From Parapedobacter deserti (GTDB lineage Bacteria > Bacteroidota > Bacteroidia > Sphingobacteriales > Sphingobacteriaceae), in assembly GCF_042646065.1 (NCBI RefSeq), contig NZ_JBHRTA010000030.1, forward strand, positions 421,526 through 485,525: 64,000 bases of DNA. Reading direction: 5' to 3'. Below the pieces are notes generated by a model, which made no database searches, was not told where the DNA came from, and saw only the letters and a program-made list of their open reading frames with translations. Each line of letters opens with the position of its first letter. Positions within the stretch are counted from its first letter, which is position 1. Made by a program: the position numbers and the translations under genes. Positions 63,294 through 64,000 of this stretch are shown here, piece after piece.

Positions 63294-63848
63294 ATGAAAA
63301 AAAATAACTTCTATGTAATTACCGGAGGTCCAGGTGTTGGAAAGACAACACTATTAAACGAGCTTACACAAACAGGCTATCTAACGATTGAAGAAGAAGC
63401 CAGGAAAATCATAAAAGAGCAGGTGGCTAATGGCGGTGATGGATTGCCGTGGAAAAACAAGACAGTGTATGCTCAATTGATGTTGGATGCCTCCGTAAAG
63501 ACCTTTGAGAAAATCAGTAGTAGCGGTTTTCTTGGACCTATATTTTTTGACCGTGGGATTCTCGATACAGTATGTTATATGCGCATGGAAAATATTCCTG
63601 TATCAAAAGATATTATTGAAATTGTCGGCAAATGTACATACAACAGAAAGATCTTTATTCTGCCACCTTGGGAGGAAATATATGAGACTGATACCGAACG
63701 CAAACAGTCGTGGAAAGAGGCAGTATAAACCTTTGATAAGATGAAAGAAACCTATTTTTTGTTTGGCTATCAAGTGATAGAAGTACCCAAGGTTTCAGTT
63801 TCGATAAGGCAACAGTTTATCGTTGACACAATCAATCAAAGTCGTTAA
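63294..63848 (+). pseudogene. AAA ATPase (AAA_28 type) interrupted by an in-frame stop
   Basis: A 184-codon frame with TAA at codon 145 (63726-63728). Before the stop: P-loop GGPGVGKTTLLNELTQ, then EEEARKII, IFFDRGILDTVCY with the Walker-B-like Asp, and ERKQSWKEAV. After it the same frame continues TFDKMKETYFLFGYQVIEVP and reaches a normal end at 63848, matching the usual family tail. A single base change restores a full protein. The family consists of small ATPases or nucleoside kinase-like proteins of unknown role. Confidence 0.75.
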
Positions 63849-63918
63849 AAATTTGGTGTGTACCGCTGACTCATCAAGATTCTCAAATTGTATTTCGGGA
63901 GTGTAAAACAAACTGTGT

Positions 63919-63962
63919 CAGGGGTTGAGCATCGGCCCCGCGGGGCCGATGCTCAACCCCTG
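63919..63962. repeat. 44-bp perfect GC-rich palindrome
   Basis: The 22-nt arm from 63919 (CAGGGGTTGAGC... to CCCCG) is the exact reverse complement of the arm ending 63962, with no spacer. No T run follows. It could extrude as a cruciform or act as a strong terminator. The AT-rich flank just upstream (GTGTAAAACAAACTGTGTCA, 63901-63920) resembles insertion-sequence termini, but no transposase is in the window. Confidence 0.75.
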
Positions 63963-64000
63963 CTGCTCAAGGCAAATCTAACACCATTCTCCCGGGAAAC

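Noticed and set aside
1..64000. Search for CRISPR arrays, rRNA and tRNA genes by eye
   Set aside because: No regularly spaced repeats and no rRNA- or tRNA-like sequence were found on either strand.

Overview
The window looks like chromosomal DNA of a Bacteroidota bacterium, most likely family Sphingobacteriaceae (Olivibacter, Parapedobacter or Sphingobacterium type; the genus cannot be fixed from sequence alone). The reasons are three SusC/SusD-type outer-membrane uptake systems, many lipoproteins with a Cys lipobox, Bacteroidota-only families (DUF5004, DUF4961, DUF5005, DUF6377, DUF4397) and several promoters of the Bacteroidetes form TTTG-N18..21-TAnnTTTG. No rRNA, tRNA or CRISPR array was seen.

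Layout. 1-9.2 kb: the 5' part of a clan GH-A glycosidase lipoprotein (minus strand, cut by the window edge), a candidate small RNA, pirin, a luciferase-like flavin oxidoreductase, an exported alpha/beta hydrolase, a GC-rich stand-alone error-prone polymerase DnaE2, and a secreted PHP-type phosphodiesterase. 9.4-13.4 kb (minus): small stress or housekeeping-type genes (CDGSH, DinB, OsmC, NmrA, carotenoid acyltransferase-like) mixed with broken gene remnants. 13.4-16.7 kb: an ECF sigma factor, a transmembrane anti-sigma-like/beta-barrel fusion and lipoproteins. 17.4-23.4 kb: a SusC/SusD pair followed directly by a phosphoinositide-phospholipase-C-like lipoprotein. 23.7-26.2 kb: a FAD/Rieske oxidoreductase and an LD-carboxypeptidase in one operon. 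26.2-30.3 kb: an SF1 helicase, a divergent HxlR/SMR-efflux pair and a Crp/DoxX pair.

30.4-37 kb: a second copy of the candidate small RNA, an Erm(F)-like rRNA methyltransferase, a LysR/alpha-beta-hydrolase divergent pair, a TetR/SDR module with clear shared operators, another SDR and an AAC(3)-I-like acetyltransferase. 37.2-62.2 kb: a large co-directional polysaccharide utilisation locus (PUL) for alpha-mannosides. It holds a SusR-like membrane regulator, an SGNH esterase, two GH92 alpha-mannosidases, SusD, DUF5004, DUF4961, SusC, a second SusD, a second SusC, a DUF5018-ricin-DUF5005 surface protein, a GH38 alpha-mannosidase and an Lgt-like membrane enzyme. 62.2-64 kb: a DNA-alkylation-repair protein, an ATPase gene broken by an in-frame stop, and a 44-bp perfect palindrome.

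How the genes may work together: in the PUL, surface SusD lipoproteins and the ricin/DUF5005 protein would capture mannosylated glycan, the SGNH enzyme would remove acyl groups, SusC channels would import it, and GH92 and GH38 would strip alpha-mannose while the DUF6377 protein senses the product. The strongest candidate for something undescribed is the roughly 68-nt RNA present twice (1296-1363 and 30542-30608). It has an identical 28-nt head and an identical 13-nt loop on hairpin stems whose bases differ but still pair.
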